Source: Bradyrhizobium sp. AZCC 1721 (GTDB lineage Bacteria > Pseudomonadota > Alphaproteobacteria > Rhizobiales > Xanthobacteraceae). Taken from it: DNA of 64,000 bases. Below the pieces are notes generated by a model. The model worked only from the letters and a program-made list of their open reading frames with translations. It searched no databases and was not told the DNA's origin. Where the stretch lies: NCBI RefSeq assembly GCF_036924715.1, contig NZ_JAZHSB010000001.1, forward strand, positions 6,315,001 to 6,379,000. Direction: 5' to 3'. Shown piece after piece: positions 16,747-25,828 of the stretch. The position numbers and the translations under genes were made by a program. Numbering within the stretch: the stretch's first letter is position 1; every line of letters begins with the position of its first letter.

Positions 16747-19452
16747 TCAGGCGCTGGCGAGCTTGCGCGCAGCCTCGATGGCATTTGCGACGCTGCGGCC
16801 GACCAGCGTGGCGTAGTGCCCGATAGGTTGGGGCTTGCCGAGGAAATAGCCCTGCACCGCGTCGCAGCCCTCGTCGGCGAGGAAGCCGAGCTGTTCCTGG
16901 GTCTCCACGCCTTCGGCAACAATCGACATTTCGAGGCCGTGGCCGAGATCGATGACGGCGCGCACGATCGCCGCCGATTGCGGATTGCGCCCGAGATTCA
17001 TGACGAAGGCGCGGTCGATCTTGATCTTGTCGAACGGGAAGGCCTGCAGATAGCTCAGCGAGGAATAGCCGGAACCGAAATCGTCCATCGAGATGCGCAC
17101 GCCGAGCGCCTTCAGCCGCCGTAGCAGTGCCAGACCGCGGTCAAAATCCTCGATCAGCACGCCTTCGGTGATTTCGAGCTCGAGCCGGTCGGGCGCGAGG
17201 CCAGTCTCGAGCAGGATCGAATGCACCAGGCTGACCAAATCGCCGTGCATGAATTGCGCCGGCGACAGGTTGACGGCGATCTGCATCGGCACCGGCCAGG
17301 AGGCAGCCTCCCGGCAGGCTTCACGCAGGATCCAGACGCCCATTTCGACGATCAGGCCGCTTTCTTCGGCAAGTGGAATGAAATCGCCGGGCGACACGAA
17401 GCCGCGCACCGGATGTATCCAGCGCGCCAACGCCTCGAAGCCGATGACCTTGCTGTTAGCGATCGTCGGGCCCGCCGCGGCCTGCGGCTGGTAGTACAGC
17501 GACAATTCGCCGTTCCTGATCGCCATCGAAAGATCCTGGTGCAGCACGCGGCGATCGCGAATCTGCTGGTCCATCTCGGGCTCGAAAACATTGATCGAGC
17601 CGCGCGACTTCTGCTTGGCGCGGAACAACGCCGCGCCGGCATTGGCCAGCAACGAAGCGGCATCCGGACCGTTATGCGGAAAAACCGAGATGCCGGTCGT
17701 CATACCAGTCCGCACCGATTTGCCGTCGATCACGAACTCGTCTGACAGCGCCTGCGCGAGTTTTTCGGCAAGCGCCTTGCCCGCCTCCGGCTGCTTGCCG
17801 TCGATGATCAGGCCGAACTCGTCGCCGGAGAGGCGGGCCACCACGCCGCCGCGGGCACAAGCCTGGATGCGGCCGGCAACCTCGATCAACAGCTTGTCGC
17901 CGGTGGCGTGGCCGAATACGTCGTTGATTTCCTTCAGGCCGTCGAGGTCGACGCACAACACCGCGAATTCCTCGTCCGTGCCGGCACAGGCCTCGATCAT
18001 CTGGGCCAGCGCCTGCAGGAAAGCGGCGCGGTTCGGCAGATCCGTCAGGCCGTCATGGTAGGCCATGTGCGCCATCCGCGACTCGGTCTGGCGGCGATCG
18101 GTGACGTCCTCATGGGTCTTGATCAGATATTGCGGCTCGCCGGCCTCGTCGAGCACCGTCATGCGGCGGGTCAGGAACAGCCGCAAGCCATCCTTGGTCG
18201 AGATCGGGTGCTCTTCGGTGAGCAGGCCACGCTTCTTGATCGCGGCCTCGTCGCGGGCGATGATCAATTTGGCTTCGCGCGGATTGAAGATGTCGGCGGC
18301 GGTCAGGCCGGTAGCATCCTCACGGCGGCGATTGAGAATGGTCTCGGCGCTGCGGTTGGCGAGCAAATACCGGCCGTCGCTGACACGCTCGACGATCAGC
18401 GACACCGGGATGTTGTCGACCACCAGTTCGAGGAATTTCTTGGTGTTTTCGAGTTCGCGCGACAGCGACCGGCGGTCGGTGACGTCGTCGAACAGCGTAA
18501 TCAGGAATTCCGGCTTGTTGTTCTCGTTGCGCGCGACGACGCGGTTTGCGGAGACAACGCGCTTTTCGTCACCCCGTTCGACGACGTATTCGCTGCGGTG
18601 ATAGCCTTCCGGCGCGGTCAGCGCCGCCTGGTCCGCCGCTTCGATGCTTTTCGCGGTTTCGGGCCGGGAGATCTCGTCGGCGCGCCTGCCGATGATGTGA
18701 TCGCGGGAGAAACGCGAGAATCGCTCGAACGCTCGGTTGGCGAAGATATAGCGGCCGTCCTCGATGTTCTTGGCGGCGACGCAGACCGGAACGTTGTCGA
18801 GCACCGATTCCAGAAACTTGGTGGTCGATGCCAGCTTGCGCGACAATTGGCGCTGCTCGGTGCAATCCTCATGCGTTCCGATCGTCCCGCCATTGGGCAG
18901 GCGGAAGATCTTCGACAACACCGATCGACCGTTCGGCAGTTCGGTGACGACACCTTCCGGGCGGCGGGCAAGCTTGCCGAACTCTTCGGCGGTGTGATTG
19001 AGCAGTCCCCGCTCGCGCCGCAGTTCGAGCAGTTCGCGGCCGGTCATGCTGCTCGAAATCTCGGTGCGGCTCAGCCCGTACATTTCGAGGAAACGCTCGT
19101 TGCAGAAGACCACGCGGTTTTGCGCGTTGGTCATCATCACGCCCTGGTTGAGATTGTTGAGCGCCGAACTGATGAACGCGCTGCGCTGCAATTGCGCGCG
19201 CTTCGCCCCGCGCAGCGCCGACAAAATCCAGATGCCGATCGCGGCCAGGAAGGAGGTGACGACGATCCCGCCGAGCAGGAACTCCCAGGCCATAGTGGAA
19301 TCGAATTCCCCGATATGGCTCGCCGGCGCAAAGCCGCTCGAGGATGCGGCCCCCCAAGCCAGCCCGCACGGCGCGGCAATGGCGAGCAGACAGACGAGGA
19401 CCTGCGCCGGAATCCAATTCTTCCGTCCTGCCTGCCGGTTGCTGTCAGCCAT
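16747..19452 (-). CDS. PAS-PAS-PAS-GGDEF-EAL c-di-GMP enzyme, membrane anchored
   Basis: 901 residues. Two membrane helices (about 15-35 and 55-80), then three PAS-like sensor modules (~90-200, 210-325, 340-455), a GGDEF domain (~460-620) and an EAL domain (~640-890). The cyclase motif reads SGDEF at 542-546, a tolerated variant; no clear RxxD inhibitory site precedes it. The EAL signature GFEALARWIHP and metal-binding residues in ITEGVLI and MDDFGSGYSSL look intact. It may make or, more likely, degrade cyclic di-GMP in response to PAS ligands. Single gene on the minus strand. Confidence 0.9.
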   Translation of the reverse strand: MADSNRQAGRKNWIPAQVLVCLLAIAAPCGLAWGAASSSGFAPASHIGEFDSTMAWEFLLGGIVVTSFLAAIGIWILSALRGAKRAQLQRSAFISSALNNLNQGVMMTNAQNRVVFCNERFLEMYGLSRTEISSSMTGRELLELRRERGLLNHTAEEFGKLARRPEGVVTELPNGRSVLSKIFRLPNGGTIGTHEDCTEQRQLSRKLASTTKFLESVLDNVPVCVAAKNIEDGRYIFANRAFERFSRFSRDHIIGRRADEISRPETAKSIEAADQAALTAPEGYHRSEYVVERGDEKRVVSANRVVARNENNKPEFLITLFDDVTDRRSLSRELENTKKFLELVVDNIPVSLIVERVSDGRYLLANRSAETILNRRREDATGLTAADIFNPREAKLIIARDEAAIKKRGLLTEEHPISTKDGLRLFLTRRMTVLDEAGEPQYLIKTHEDVTDRRQTESRMAHMAYHDGLTDLPNRAAFLQALAQMIEACAGTDEEFAVLCVDLDGLKEINDVFGHATGDKLLIEVAGRIQACARGGVVARLSGDEFGLIIDGKQPEAGKALAEKLAQALSDEFVIDGKSVRTGMTTGISVFPHNGPDAASLLANAGAALFRAKQKSRGSINVFEPEMDQQIRDRRVLHQDLSMAIRNGELSLYYQPQAAAGPTIANSKVIGFEALARWIHPVRGFVSPGDFIPLAEESGLIVEMGVWILREACREAASWPVPMQIAVNLSPAQFMHGDLVSLVHSILLETGLAPDRLELEITEGVLIEDFDRGLALLRRLKALGVRISMDDFGSGYSSLSYLQAFPFDKIKIDRAFVMNLGRNPQSAAIVRAVIDLGHGLEMSIVAEGVETQEQLGFLADEGCDAVQGYFLGKPQPIGHYATLVGRSVANAIEAARKLASA

Positions 19453-19710
19453 TACCCACCCGAGGTTTGCGGGTGGAGTGTCTGGCTTGACGGGTTTGGA
19501 TCGGGTAAACGACTACCCGCACAATTCTAAAATATGACCCAAATTACGGCAATTGGCCCGACATGATTAATGCTTCGTTAATGGGACTGCGTTTACTGCG
19601 TATTTCGAGGCAAACCAACGGGTTGTTCGACAGCTCCACCGAACCCAACGATGATTGCCGAGCGTGGCAAGCGCCGATTTCGGCGCCAGATTTCCGGGCC
19701 TGAAGCTGAC

Positions 19711-20814
19711 ATGGACAAGGTCGATTGCGTCGTCATCGGAGCGGGGGTGATCGGGCTCGCGATCGCACGGCGCCTGGCCCAGGCGGGCCGCGAAGTGATC
19801 GTGCTCGAGGCCGCCGAGGGTATCGGCACCGTCACCTCCTCGCGCAACAGCGAGGTGATTCATGCGGGCATCTATTACCGTGCCGGCAGCCTGATGGCGC
19901 AGATGTGCGTCAGCGGCAAGCGCGCGCTCTACCGGTATTGCAGCGACCACGGCATTCCGCATCGCAATTGCGGCAAGCTGATCGTGGCGACGACGCCGAA
20001 GGAAACCGAGAAGCTGCAATCGATCCGCGCGCATGCCGAGGCCAACGGCGTCGACGACATGCAGTTGCTGACGGGCGAAGCGGCGCGCGAACTGGAGCCG
20101 GCGTTGAATTGCGATGCGGCGCTGTTGTCGCCATCCACCGGCATCATCGACAGCCACGCCTACATGCTGGCGCTGCGGGGCGATGCGGAAGAAGCCGGCG
20201 CGGCTTTCGCATTCCACACCCCGCTGCTGCACGCGCGAACCAACGCCGGTCATATCGAAATCGAAGCCGGCGGCGATGCGCCGATGACCCTTGCGTGCAA
20301 CCTGCTCGTCAATTCGGCCGGATTGGGCGCGCCCGCGGTGGCGCGCAGCATCGAGGGCATGCCGATCGAAATGATTCCCTGTGCTTATCTCGCCAAGGGC
20401 AATTATTTTAGCTGCAGTGCGCGGGCTCCATTTTCGCGCCTGATCTACCCGGTGCCGGAGCCCGGTGGGCTGGGCGTGCACCTCACCCTCGACATGGCCG
20501 GACAGGCCCGGTTCGGCCCCGACGTCGAATGGGTCGAGAGCATCGACTATGCGGTGGACCCTGCCCGCGCCGAACGATTCTATCCCGCGATCCGGCGCTA
20601 TTGGCCGACGCTGCCGGACGGCGCGCTGATGCCAAGCTATTCCGGAATCCGTCCGAAAATCGTGCCGCCGGCCGTCGCCACGCAGGATTTTCTCATCCAA
20701 GGTCCTGCCGATCACGGCATCGCCGGACTGATCAACCTGTTCGGCATCGAATCGCCGGGACTGACATCATCGCTTGCGATCGCCGATCACGTCGGCGCGC
20801 TGGCGGAGCTGTGA
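19711..20814 (+). CDS. FAD-dependent oxidoreductase, L-2-hydroxyglutarate oxidase-like
   Basis: 367 residues from the ATG at 19711. N-terminal flavin-binding VVIGAGVIGLAIARRLAQAG, then SSRNSEVIHAGIYYRAGSLM, which closely resembles the SGRNSGVIHAGIYY segment of LhgO/L2HGDH enzymes. The C-terminal SYSGIRPKIV and GLINLFGIESPGLTSSLAIA segments also fit. The likely reaction is oxidation of L-2-hydroxyglutarate or a related 2-hydroxyacid to the keto acid with electron transfer to the respiratory chain. Divergent from the 16747-19452 gene. Confidence 0.78.
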   Translation: MDKVDCVVIGAGVIGLAIARRLAQAGREVIVLEAAEGIGTVTSSRNSEVIHAGIYYRAGSLMAQMCVSGKRALYRYCSDHGIPHRNCGKLIVATTPKETEKLQSIRAHAEANGVDDMQLLTGEAARELEPALNCDAALLSPSTGIIDSHAYMLALRGDAEEAGAAFAFHTPLLHARTNAGHIEIEAGGDAPMTLACNLLVNSAGLGAPAVARSIEGMPIEMIPCAYLAKGNYFSCSARAPFSRLIYPVPEPGGLGVHLTLDMAGQARFGPDVEWVESIDYAVDPARAERFYPAIRRYWPTLPDGALMPSYSGIRPKIVPPAVATQDFLIQGPADHGIAGLINLFGIESPGLTSSLAIADHVGALAEL

Positions 20815-20900
20815 CGGAGGCCGAAGTATCACCGACAGGCGGACGAGCGCATCGGCGCCCATCCGGCCGTGTGGGGATTTTCGATACTTTGCTGGACTAC

Positions 20901-21086
20901 TTAGTGGAGGGTTTCGTCGGCGGTTTGCTTCAACCGCTCGATCTGATCCTTGACCATCAACTTGCGGCGCTTCAACTCGACAATTTGCAGGTCGTCTGTG
21001 GAAAGGTGCACGAGCGCTTCGTGCAATTCATTCTCGAGAATCTTGTGCTTACGTTCAAGCTCAACAAGATGCGCCTGTAGTGCCAT
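20901..21086 (-). CDS. DUF465 (YdcH-like) small protein
   Basis: 61 residues from the ATG at 21086 with a GAGGAG ribosome binding site. Strongly helical (LVELERKHKILENELHEALV), followed by LKRRKLMVKDQIERLK, the DUF465 signature. Small cytosolic protein of unknown function. A paralogous DUF465 gene is divergently transcribed at 21327. Confidence 0.85.
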   Translation of the reverse strand: MALQAHLVELERKHKILENELHEALVHLSTDDLQIVELKRRKLMVKDQIERLKQTADETLH

Positions 21087-21326
21087 ACGAAATCTCCTCG
21101 GTGGGTGAAACCTCAGATTCGATCCGGACGTGCGAGTGTACACCAGCCGCCGAATCTGTCGATGGGTATCCAGAATCGGGGCCTCTCATATTTTCGGATT
21201 TATCTGTAACCAATCGTGACTATGGAACCCGATCAGCTTGCGGAGCGGCCTCGCAGGGACGATATTCACCGCCAGCTTCCGAAGAATCCGTTCGCAACCT
21301 GATCGCGCTTTCAGCTAACGTACGCC

Positions 21327-21533
21327 ATGACCGACGATGATGAGCGCGAGCTTGAAACCGAGCTCGCCAGGCTGCAGCAGGAGCATCGCGATCTCGATGC
21401 GGCGATCGATGCGCTGCATCAGTCGCCGGCGCCGGACTTGTTGCGGCTGCAGCGGCTGAAGAAGCGCAAGCTGCAGTTGCGCGACCGCATCGCCTTCATC
21501 GAAGACCAGATCACGCCCGACATCATTGCCTGA
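21327..21533 (+). CDS. DUF465 (YdcH-like) small protein
   Basis: 68 residues: ELETELARLQQEHRDLDAAI and LKKRKLQLRDRIAFIEDQI match the DUF465 pattern. Acidic N-terminus. Paralogue of the divergent 20901-21086 gene, sharing a 240-bp promoter region. Function unknown; probably a helical hairpin. The gene is followed by 200 bp that contain a LexA box for the next gene. Confidence 0.8.
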   Translation: MTDDDERELETELARLQQEHRDLDAAIDALHQSPAPDLLRLQRLKKRKLQLRDRIAFIEDQITPDIIA

Positions 21534-21688
21534 TCGTTGCGCTTGCCGCGCTCCGCTGGTTCGGCGCGCAAAACCGTGCGCCTTTCGGCAAATCCTTTTC
21601 CCCGACATCCACACCCACGGCGGCTCGTGGGCTTGGCGGACGGCCAAAAAACAGGCCTTCGGCTGGCGGATGCGGCTTGACTCGACTA

Positions 21689-21703
21689 GAACAAAAAGAG
21701 AAC
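21689..21703 (+). promoter_or_regulatory. LexA (SOS) box, GAAC-N7-GAAC
   Basis: GAAC at 21689-21692 and at 21700-21703 with spacer AAAAAGA, a close fit to the rhizobial SOS consensus. It lies 31 bp before the ATG at 21735, almost the same spacing as the box at 1374-1388 has to its minus-strand gene. Confidence 0.7.
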
Positions 21704-21734
21704 ATACCTTCCTGCCAGCCTCGGGAGTCCAGCC

Positions 21735-22001
21735 ATGTCCACCACACCGCCCCTGTCCGACAACAACCGCTACGAGCAGGCCTGCGATCAGGCGATCGCG
21801 ATGTGCGACGGCAATCTGCGCTCGACTATCAAGGCGCTGATCATGGCGAACGAGTATCTGGAAATCGAACTGGGGGAGCTGCAGGCCGCGATAGCAGCCG
21901 GCTGTGTGCCGGCGAAAGCATTTTCGAGCGGAGTGGATACCGGTTCGCGTGAAGAAAACGCGTCAAAACAAAGACCACGTGCGAGTAGCAACGCGGCCTG
22001 A
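21735..22001 (+). CDS. Small hypothetical protein with SOS box and repeat-encoded tail (88 aa)
   Basis: The first ~60 residues (YEQACDQAIAMCDGNLRSTI then KALIMANEYLEIELGEL) are helical with two Cys-free acidic stretches apart from Cys in QAC and AMC. No known domain. From about residue 61 the tail (AFSSGVDTGSREENASKQRP) is encoded by an inverted copy of the dispersed palindrome also found at 1029-1072. The LexA box is 31 bp upstream, so DNA-damage induction is likely. Followed 28 bp later by another small gene (22030-22281). Confidence 0.65.
   Translation: MSTTPPLSDNNRYEQACDQAIAMCDGNLRSTIKALIMANEYLEIELGELQAAIAAGCVPAKAFSSGVDTGSREENASKQRPRASSNAA
21915..21966. repeat. Dispersed palindrome, inverted copy of the 1029-1072 repeat
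   Basis: Reverse-complemented, this stretch aligns with 1025-1078: TTGACGCGTTTTCTT, then CGCGAACCGGT, CCACT/CCATT, CGCT and GAAAA. Terminal arms are GCATTTTC / GAAAACGC. It is embedded in frame in the 3' end of the 21735-22001 gene. Confidence 0.75.
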
Positions 22002-22029
22002 TCCGGAGCGATCACACTGGAGCGATACA

Positions 22030-22281
22030 ATGGCCGATGTCACCTATTACGTCGCAATGCCATTCCTGCAGGACGATAGCGGCTCGCCGGTGGCGGGCGC
22101 CGCGGAAGAATGTCAGAGCCCGACCACCGCGTTGCGGCGCGCCGAGACGATGTCGCGGATGGCCGGCAGCATCGGCGCCGTTGCCTTCAGCCGCAGTGGC
22201 GATCCCATGATGGGTGAATTCGGCGATGCGAAACTGCTGCGCAAGTTCGGCAACGTGCCGGACGATCTCAGCGGGCTTTAG
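22030..22281 (+). CDS. Small hypothetical protein (83 aa)
   Basis: Starts ADVTYYVAMPFLQDDSGSPV from the ATG at 22030 and contains TTALRRAETMSRMAGSIGAV and a Gly-rich C-terminus. No known domain, helix bundle or signal. This looks like a rhizobial conserved hypothetical. It follows the SOS-box gene by 28 bp and may be co-transcribed with it. Convergent with the diguanylate cyclase, with a palindromic repeat in between. Confidence 0.65.
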   Translation: MADVTYYVAMPFLQDDSGSPVAGAAEECQSPTTALRRAETMSRMAGSIGAVAFSRSGDPMMGEFGDAKLLRKFGNVPDDLSGL

Positions 22282-22307
22282 CCAGATCGTTGATCGGAAT
22301 TTGTAGG

Positions 22308-22367
22308 GTGGGCAAAGCGCAAGCGTGCCCACCAACTTTTCTTCCATGCTCGTCTGTTGGTGGGCAC
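22308..22367. repeat. Three-armed palindromic repeat (GGTGGGCA type)
   Basis: GTGGGCA at 22308 can pair with TGCCCAC at 22326-22332, and the overlapping GTGCCCACCAAC (22325-22336) pairs perfectly with GTTGGTGGGCAC (22356-22367), so two hairpins compete. A further GC hairpin follows at about 22369-22383. It lies between convergent genes and could terminate both transcripts. Of a kind that recurs in bradyrhizobia. Confidence 0.7.
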
Positions 22368-22407
22368 GGCGCGAAGCGCGCCTTTGACTCAGTAGGATTG
22401 GCCCACA

Positions 22408-23094
22408 CTACGCCTTCGCCTCATGCCGCCGCAGCGCCTTGCGCACATACATGGCGCTGTCGGCCGCTTCCAGCGCACGACCGGCTTCGGAGTGGGTATC
22501 GAGCACTGAGACGCCCGCGGAGGCGCCCGCGGTAATGGTGCGGCCATCGAACACGAAGCTGAGGCGATCGATCGCCTCCTCCAGCGCGGCCGCCTTGGCC
22601 CTGGCGTCGGTCTCGCTGAGATTCCACAACAGCAGCGCAAACTCGTCGCCGCCGAGCCGGCCCACCATGTCGGAAGAGCGCACCTGCGCCAGCAGCGCCG
22701 CGGCAACGGCCTTGAGCACCTGGTCGCCCGCGGCATGTCCGAAGGCGTCGTTGATCGGCTTCAGCCGATCAACATCGAGCACGACCAGGGCACCGGAGGC
22801 GCGATAGCGCTTCATATAGGCGATCGCGCGATTGAGCTCGCGCTCGAAACCGCGCCGGTTCGGGATGCCCAACAGGAAGTCGGTATCGGCGGAGGCCTGA
22901 AGTTCCTCGATCTGCGCCTGCGTCCGGGCCAGTTCGGCCTTGAGACGGCGAATCGTTGCCTTGGTGCCGTTGGATACCGCTGGCGGCCGGGACGCCTGGC
23001 CGGACGCCCGCCTTGGAGCGATTTCTCGCCCGGAAGCCGCGCTTTTAAGGCGTTTTCCGGCCCTGGAGGCGGTCGCCCTGGTTTTCTTCTTCAT
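22408..23094 (-). CDS. Diguanylate cyclase (GGDEF)
   Basis: 228 residues. A basic N-terminus (~1-45) and a short coiled coil (~45-68) precede a single GGDEF domain (~70-225). The active-site motif GRLGGDEFALLL is intact, and an RxxD inhibitory site (RSSD) stands five residues before GGDEF, so product feedback is expected. It makes cyclic di-GMP in the cytosol. There is no membrane helix or receiver domain; the coiled coil may drive dimer formation. Confidence 0.88.
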   Translation of the reverse strand: MKKKTRATASRAGKRLKSAASGREIAPRRASGQASRPPAVSNGTKATIRRLKAELARTQAQIEELQASADTDFLLGIPNRRGFERELNRAIAYMKRYRASGALVVLDVDRLKPINDAFGHAAGDQVLKAVAAALLAQVRSSDMVGRLGGDEFALLLWNLSETDARAKAAALEEAIDRLSFVFDGRTITAGASAGVSVLDTHSEAGRALEAADSAMYVRKALRRHEAKA

Positions 23095-23245
23095 GGCCTT
23101 CCCTGTGCAGGCACGCTTATGAAGGCTTGCCGGGATTCACCAAGACAGGATAGTCCATTCCTGATCCCTTGCCACGCCTTGGATGAGCCCCGGGCCGACC
23201 CTATAATCGGCCTATGTTTCTGGATTCCCGAACAGAATTGACGAG

Positions 23246-23734
23246 ATGACCGCACCGATCGCCATCATTATGGGCAGCCAGTCCGACTGGGAGACCATGC
23301 GCCACGCCGCCGAGACGTTGGCGGCGCTCGGGATCGATTGCGAAAAGCGCATCGTCTCGGCCCATCGGACCCCGGACCGGCTGTTCGCCTTCGCCAAGGG
23401 CGCCAAGGCTCTGGGTTTCAAGGTCATCATTGCCGGCGCCGGTGGCGCGGCGCACCTGCCCGGCATGGCGGCGGCGCTGACGGAACTCCCCGTGTTCGGC
23501 GTTCCCGTCGAATCCAAGGCGCTGTTGGGGATCGATTCGCTGTACTCGATCGTGCAGATGCCGGCCGGCGTTCCCGTCGGCACGCTGGCGATCGGCAAGG
23601 CCGGCGCCATCAACGCAGCCCTGCTTGCGGCAAGCGTGCTCGCGCTGAATGACCCGGCGCTGGCGACGCGATTGGCCGCCTGGCGCAAGCAGCAGACGGA
23701 TGCGGTCAAGGAGCGCCCGGAGGGTTCGGCGTGA
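23246..23734 (+). CDS. purE: N5-carboxyaminoimidazole ribonucleotide mutase
   Basis: 162 residues. IMGSQSDWETM binds the substrate phosphate; SAHRTPDR carries the catalytic His; GAGGAAHLPGM follows. It converts N5-CAIR to CAIR in purine synthesis. Overlaps purK by 4 bp (GTGA), so both form one translational unit. Length is normal for class I PurE. Confidence 0.95.
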   Translation: MTAPIAIIMGSQSDWETMRHAAETLAALGIDCEKRIVSAHRTPDRLFAFAKGAKALGFKVIIAGAGGAAHLPGMAAALTELPVFGVPVESKALLGIDSLYSIVQMPAGVPVGTLAIGKAGAINAALLAASVLALNDPALATRLAAWRKQQTDAVKERPEGSA

Positions 23735-24834
23735 CGGTTTCAGACAAGGTGAAGCTGAAGCCGGGCGACACCATCGGAATTCTCGGCGGCGGACAATTGG
23801 GCCGGATGCTGGCCATGGCGGCGGCGCGCCTCGGCCTCAAATGCCAGGTGTTTTCGCCGGACCCGGATTCGCCCGCCTTCGACGTGGTGCTGAACGCAAC
23901 CTGCGCCGAATATGCCGACGTCGAGGCGCTCGAATTGTTCGCCAATGATGTCGACGTCATCACTTATGAATTCGAGAACGTGCCGGCCGCCACCGCCATG
24001 GTGCTGGCTGCGCGCCGTCCGGTGTTGCCGGCGCAGAAAATCCTCGAAACCACGCAGGACCGGCTGATCGAGAAGGATTTCATCAAGCGGCTCGGCATCG
24101 ATACTGCCGACTATGCCGACGTGTCGTCGGCGGAAACCCTGCAGAGCGCCATTGCCCGCATCGGCCTTCCCGCCGTGATCAAGACCCGCCGCTTCGGCTA
24201 TGACGGCAAGGGCCAGGCGATTATTCGCGAGGGCGACGACCCCATCCGTATTTGGGAAGAACTCGGCACCAAATCCGCGATCCTCGAAGCCTTCATTCCC
24301 TTCGAGCGCGAGATCTCCGTGATCGCCGCGCGATCGGCGGATGGCCATGTTGAATGCTACGACGTCACCGAAAACGAGCATCGCGATCACATCCTGAAAT
24401 TCTCGCGCGTGCCGGCCGCGATATCGGATGAGTTGGCCGCACAGGCGCGAGCCGTTGCCGAGAAGATCGCTCATGCGCTCGACTATGTCGGCGTGCTCGG
24501 GGTCGAGCTGTTCGTCGTTGCCGGAAACGGCGGACCGCACGTGTTGGTCAACGAGATCGCGCCGCGGGTGCATAATTCCGGGCACTGGACGCTGGACGGC
24601 GCCTCGATCTCCCAGTTCGAGCAGCACATTCGGGCGATTGCCGGCTGGCCGCTCGGCAAGCCGGTTCGTCACGGCCAGGTCACCATGACCAACCTGATCG
24701 GCGACGATATCCTCGACTGTGAGCAATGGCTGACGGTTCCCGGCGCCACGGTTCATCTTTACGGCAAGGGCACACCGCGGCCGGGCCGCAAGATGGGCCA
24801 TGTCACTGAGGTGGCTCCGGCAAGCAAGAAGTAG
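23731..24834 (+). CDS. purK: N5-carboxyaminoimidazole ribonucleotide synthase
   Basis: 367 residues from a GTG at 23731 that overlaps the purE stop. ATP-grasp enzyme: GILGGGQLGRMLAMAAARLG at the N-terminus, RRFGYDGKGQ, and VNEIAPRVHNSGHWT near the C-terminus. It carboxylates AIR to N5-CAIR with ATP and bicarbonate; PurE then uses the product. Convergent with aqpZ 25 bp away. Confidence 0.95.
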   Translation: MTVSDKVKLKPGDTIGILGGGQLGRMLAMAAARLGLKCQVFSPDPDSPAFDVVLNATCAEYADVEALELFANDVDVITYEFENVPAATAMVLAARRPVLPAQKILETTQDRLIEKDFIKRLGIDTADYADVSSAETLQSAIARIGLPAVIKTRRFGYDGKGQAIIREGDDPIRIWEELGTKSAILEAFIPFEREISVIAARSADGHVECYDVTENEHRDHILKFSRVPAAISDELAAQARAVAEKIAHALDYVGVLGVELFVVAGNGGPHVLVNEIAPRVHNSGHWTLDGASISQFEQHIRAIAGWPLGKPVRHGQVTMTNLIGDDILDCEQWLTVPGATVHLYGKGTPRPGRKMGHVTEVAPASKK

Positions 24835-24859
24835 TTCGCCCGTCGGGCGCGTTTGCAGA

Positions 24860-25582
24860 TCAGGCGGTCTTCAAGCCTTCCACGACGCCGGCCGGCTCCT
24901 CGCTGAGCCAGCGATAGATCGCGCCGCCGAGCGCACCGCCGATCAAGGGCGCAACCCAGAACAGCCAAAGCTGCGCCAGTGCCCAGCCGCCGACGAACAG
25001 CGCGGGCCCGGTGCTGCGCGCGGGATTTACCGACGTGTTGGTGACGGGGATACTCACGAGATGGATCATCACCAGCGCCAATCCGATGGCGAGCGGCGCA
25101 AAGCCCGCAGGCGCCTTGCCGTGGGTGGCGCCCATGATGATGAACAGGAACGTCATGGTCATCACCACTTCGGTGATGAAGCAGGCCACCATGCTGTACT
25201 GACCGGGCGAATGCGCGTCATAGCCATTGGAGGCAAAGCCCTTGGCCAGATCGAAGCCGGGCGCGCCGCTTGCGATCACATAGAGCAATGCCGCAGCAGC
25301 AACAGCACCGATCACCTGCGCGATCACGTAAGGAACGATCTGCTGCGCCGGAAACCGTCCGCCGGCCGCGAGGCCGATCGTGACGGCGGGATTGAGATGA
25401 CAGCCGGAGATGTGGCCGATCGCATAGGCCATGGTCACGACGCTCAGGCCGAATGCCAGGGACACACCGACCAGGCCTATACCGACCTCCGGAAAACCGG
25501 CGGCGATGACCGCGCTGCCGCATCCCGCAAAAGTGAGCCAAAACGTGCCGATCGCTTCAGCGGTATATTTTTTGGTATTCAT
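24860..25582 (-). CDS. aqpZ: Aquaporin Z-type channel
   Basis: 240 residues from the ATG at 25582 behind GGGAGG. Six helices and two NPA loops (CHLNPAVTIGL and SVNPARSTGPAL). The residue after the second NPA is Arg, as needed for the selectivity filter; with the His/Thr context it fits a water channel more than a glycerol facilitator. Inner membrane. Divergent from rpsU. Single gene. Confidence 0.9.
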   Translation of the reverse strand: MNTKKYTAEAIGTFWLTFAGCGSAVIAAGFPEVGIGLVGVSLAFGLSVVTMAYAIGHISGCHLNPAVTIGLAAGGRFPAQQIVPYVIAQVIGAVAAAALLYVIASGAPGFDLAKGFASNGYDAHSPGQYSMVACFITEVVMTMTFLFIIMGATHGKAPAGFAPLAIGLALVMIHLVSIPVTNTSVNPARSTGPALFVGGWALAQLWLFWVAPLIGGALGGAIYRWLSEEPAGVVEGLKTA

Positions 25583-25828
25583 ACTCGCCTCCCGCATGTT
25601 TTTGCGCTGCTGGATGTTAGGGAGGGGCCCGTGAAGGGCTCGTTATTTGAGGAAACGGGCCCGTATCAGCCGATTTTTCGCAGCTTTCCGGGGCCGGAAA
25701 CCGCCTTCTCAGGTGGACATCTGCGGTTTTGTCTGCTACATGCCCGCGCTCAGGGTTGAGGACCAGGCCTTTCGCCGGCCCTTCGCTTTACCAGAATTCC
25801 TATCCGATCAATTGAAAGAGGATGCCGC

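Noticed and set aside
21904..22029. Longer N-terminus of the 22030-22281 protein
   Set aside because: The extension is encoded by the dispersed repeat and overlaps the previous gene; ATG 22030 is preferred.
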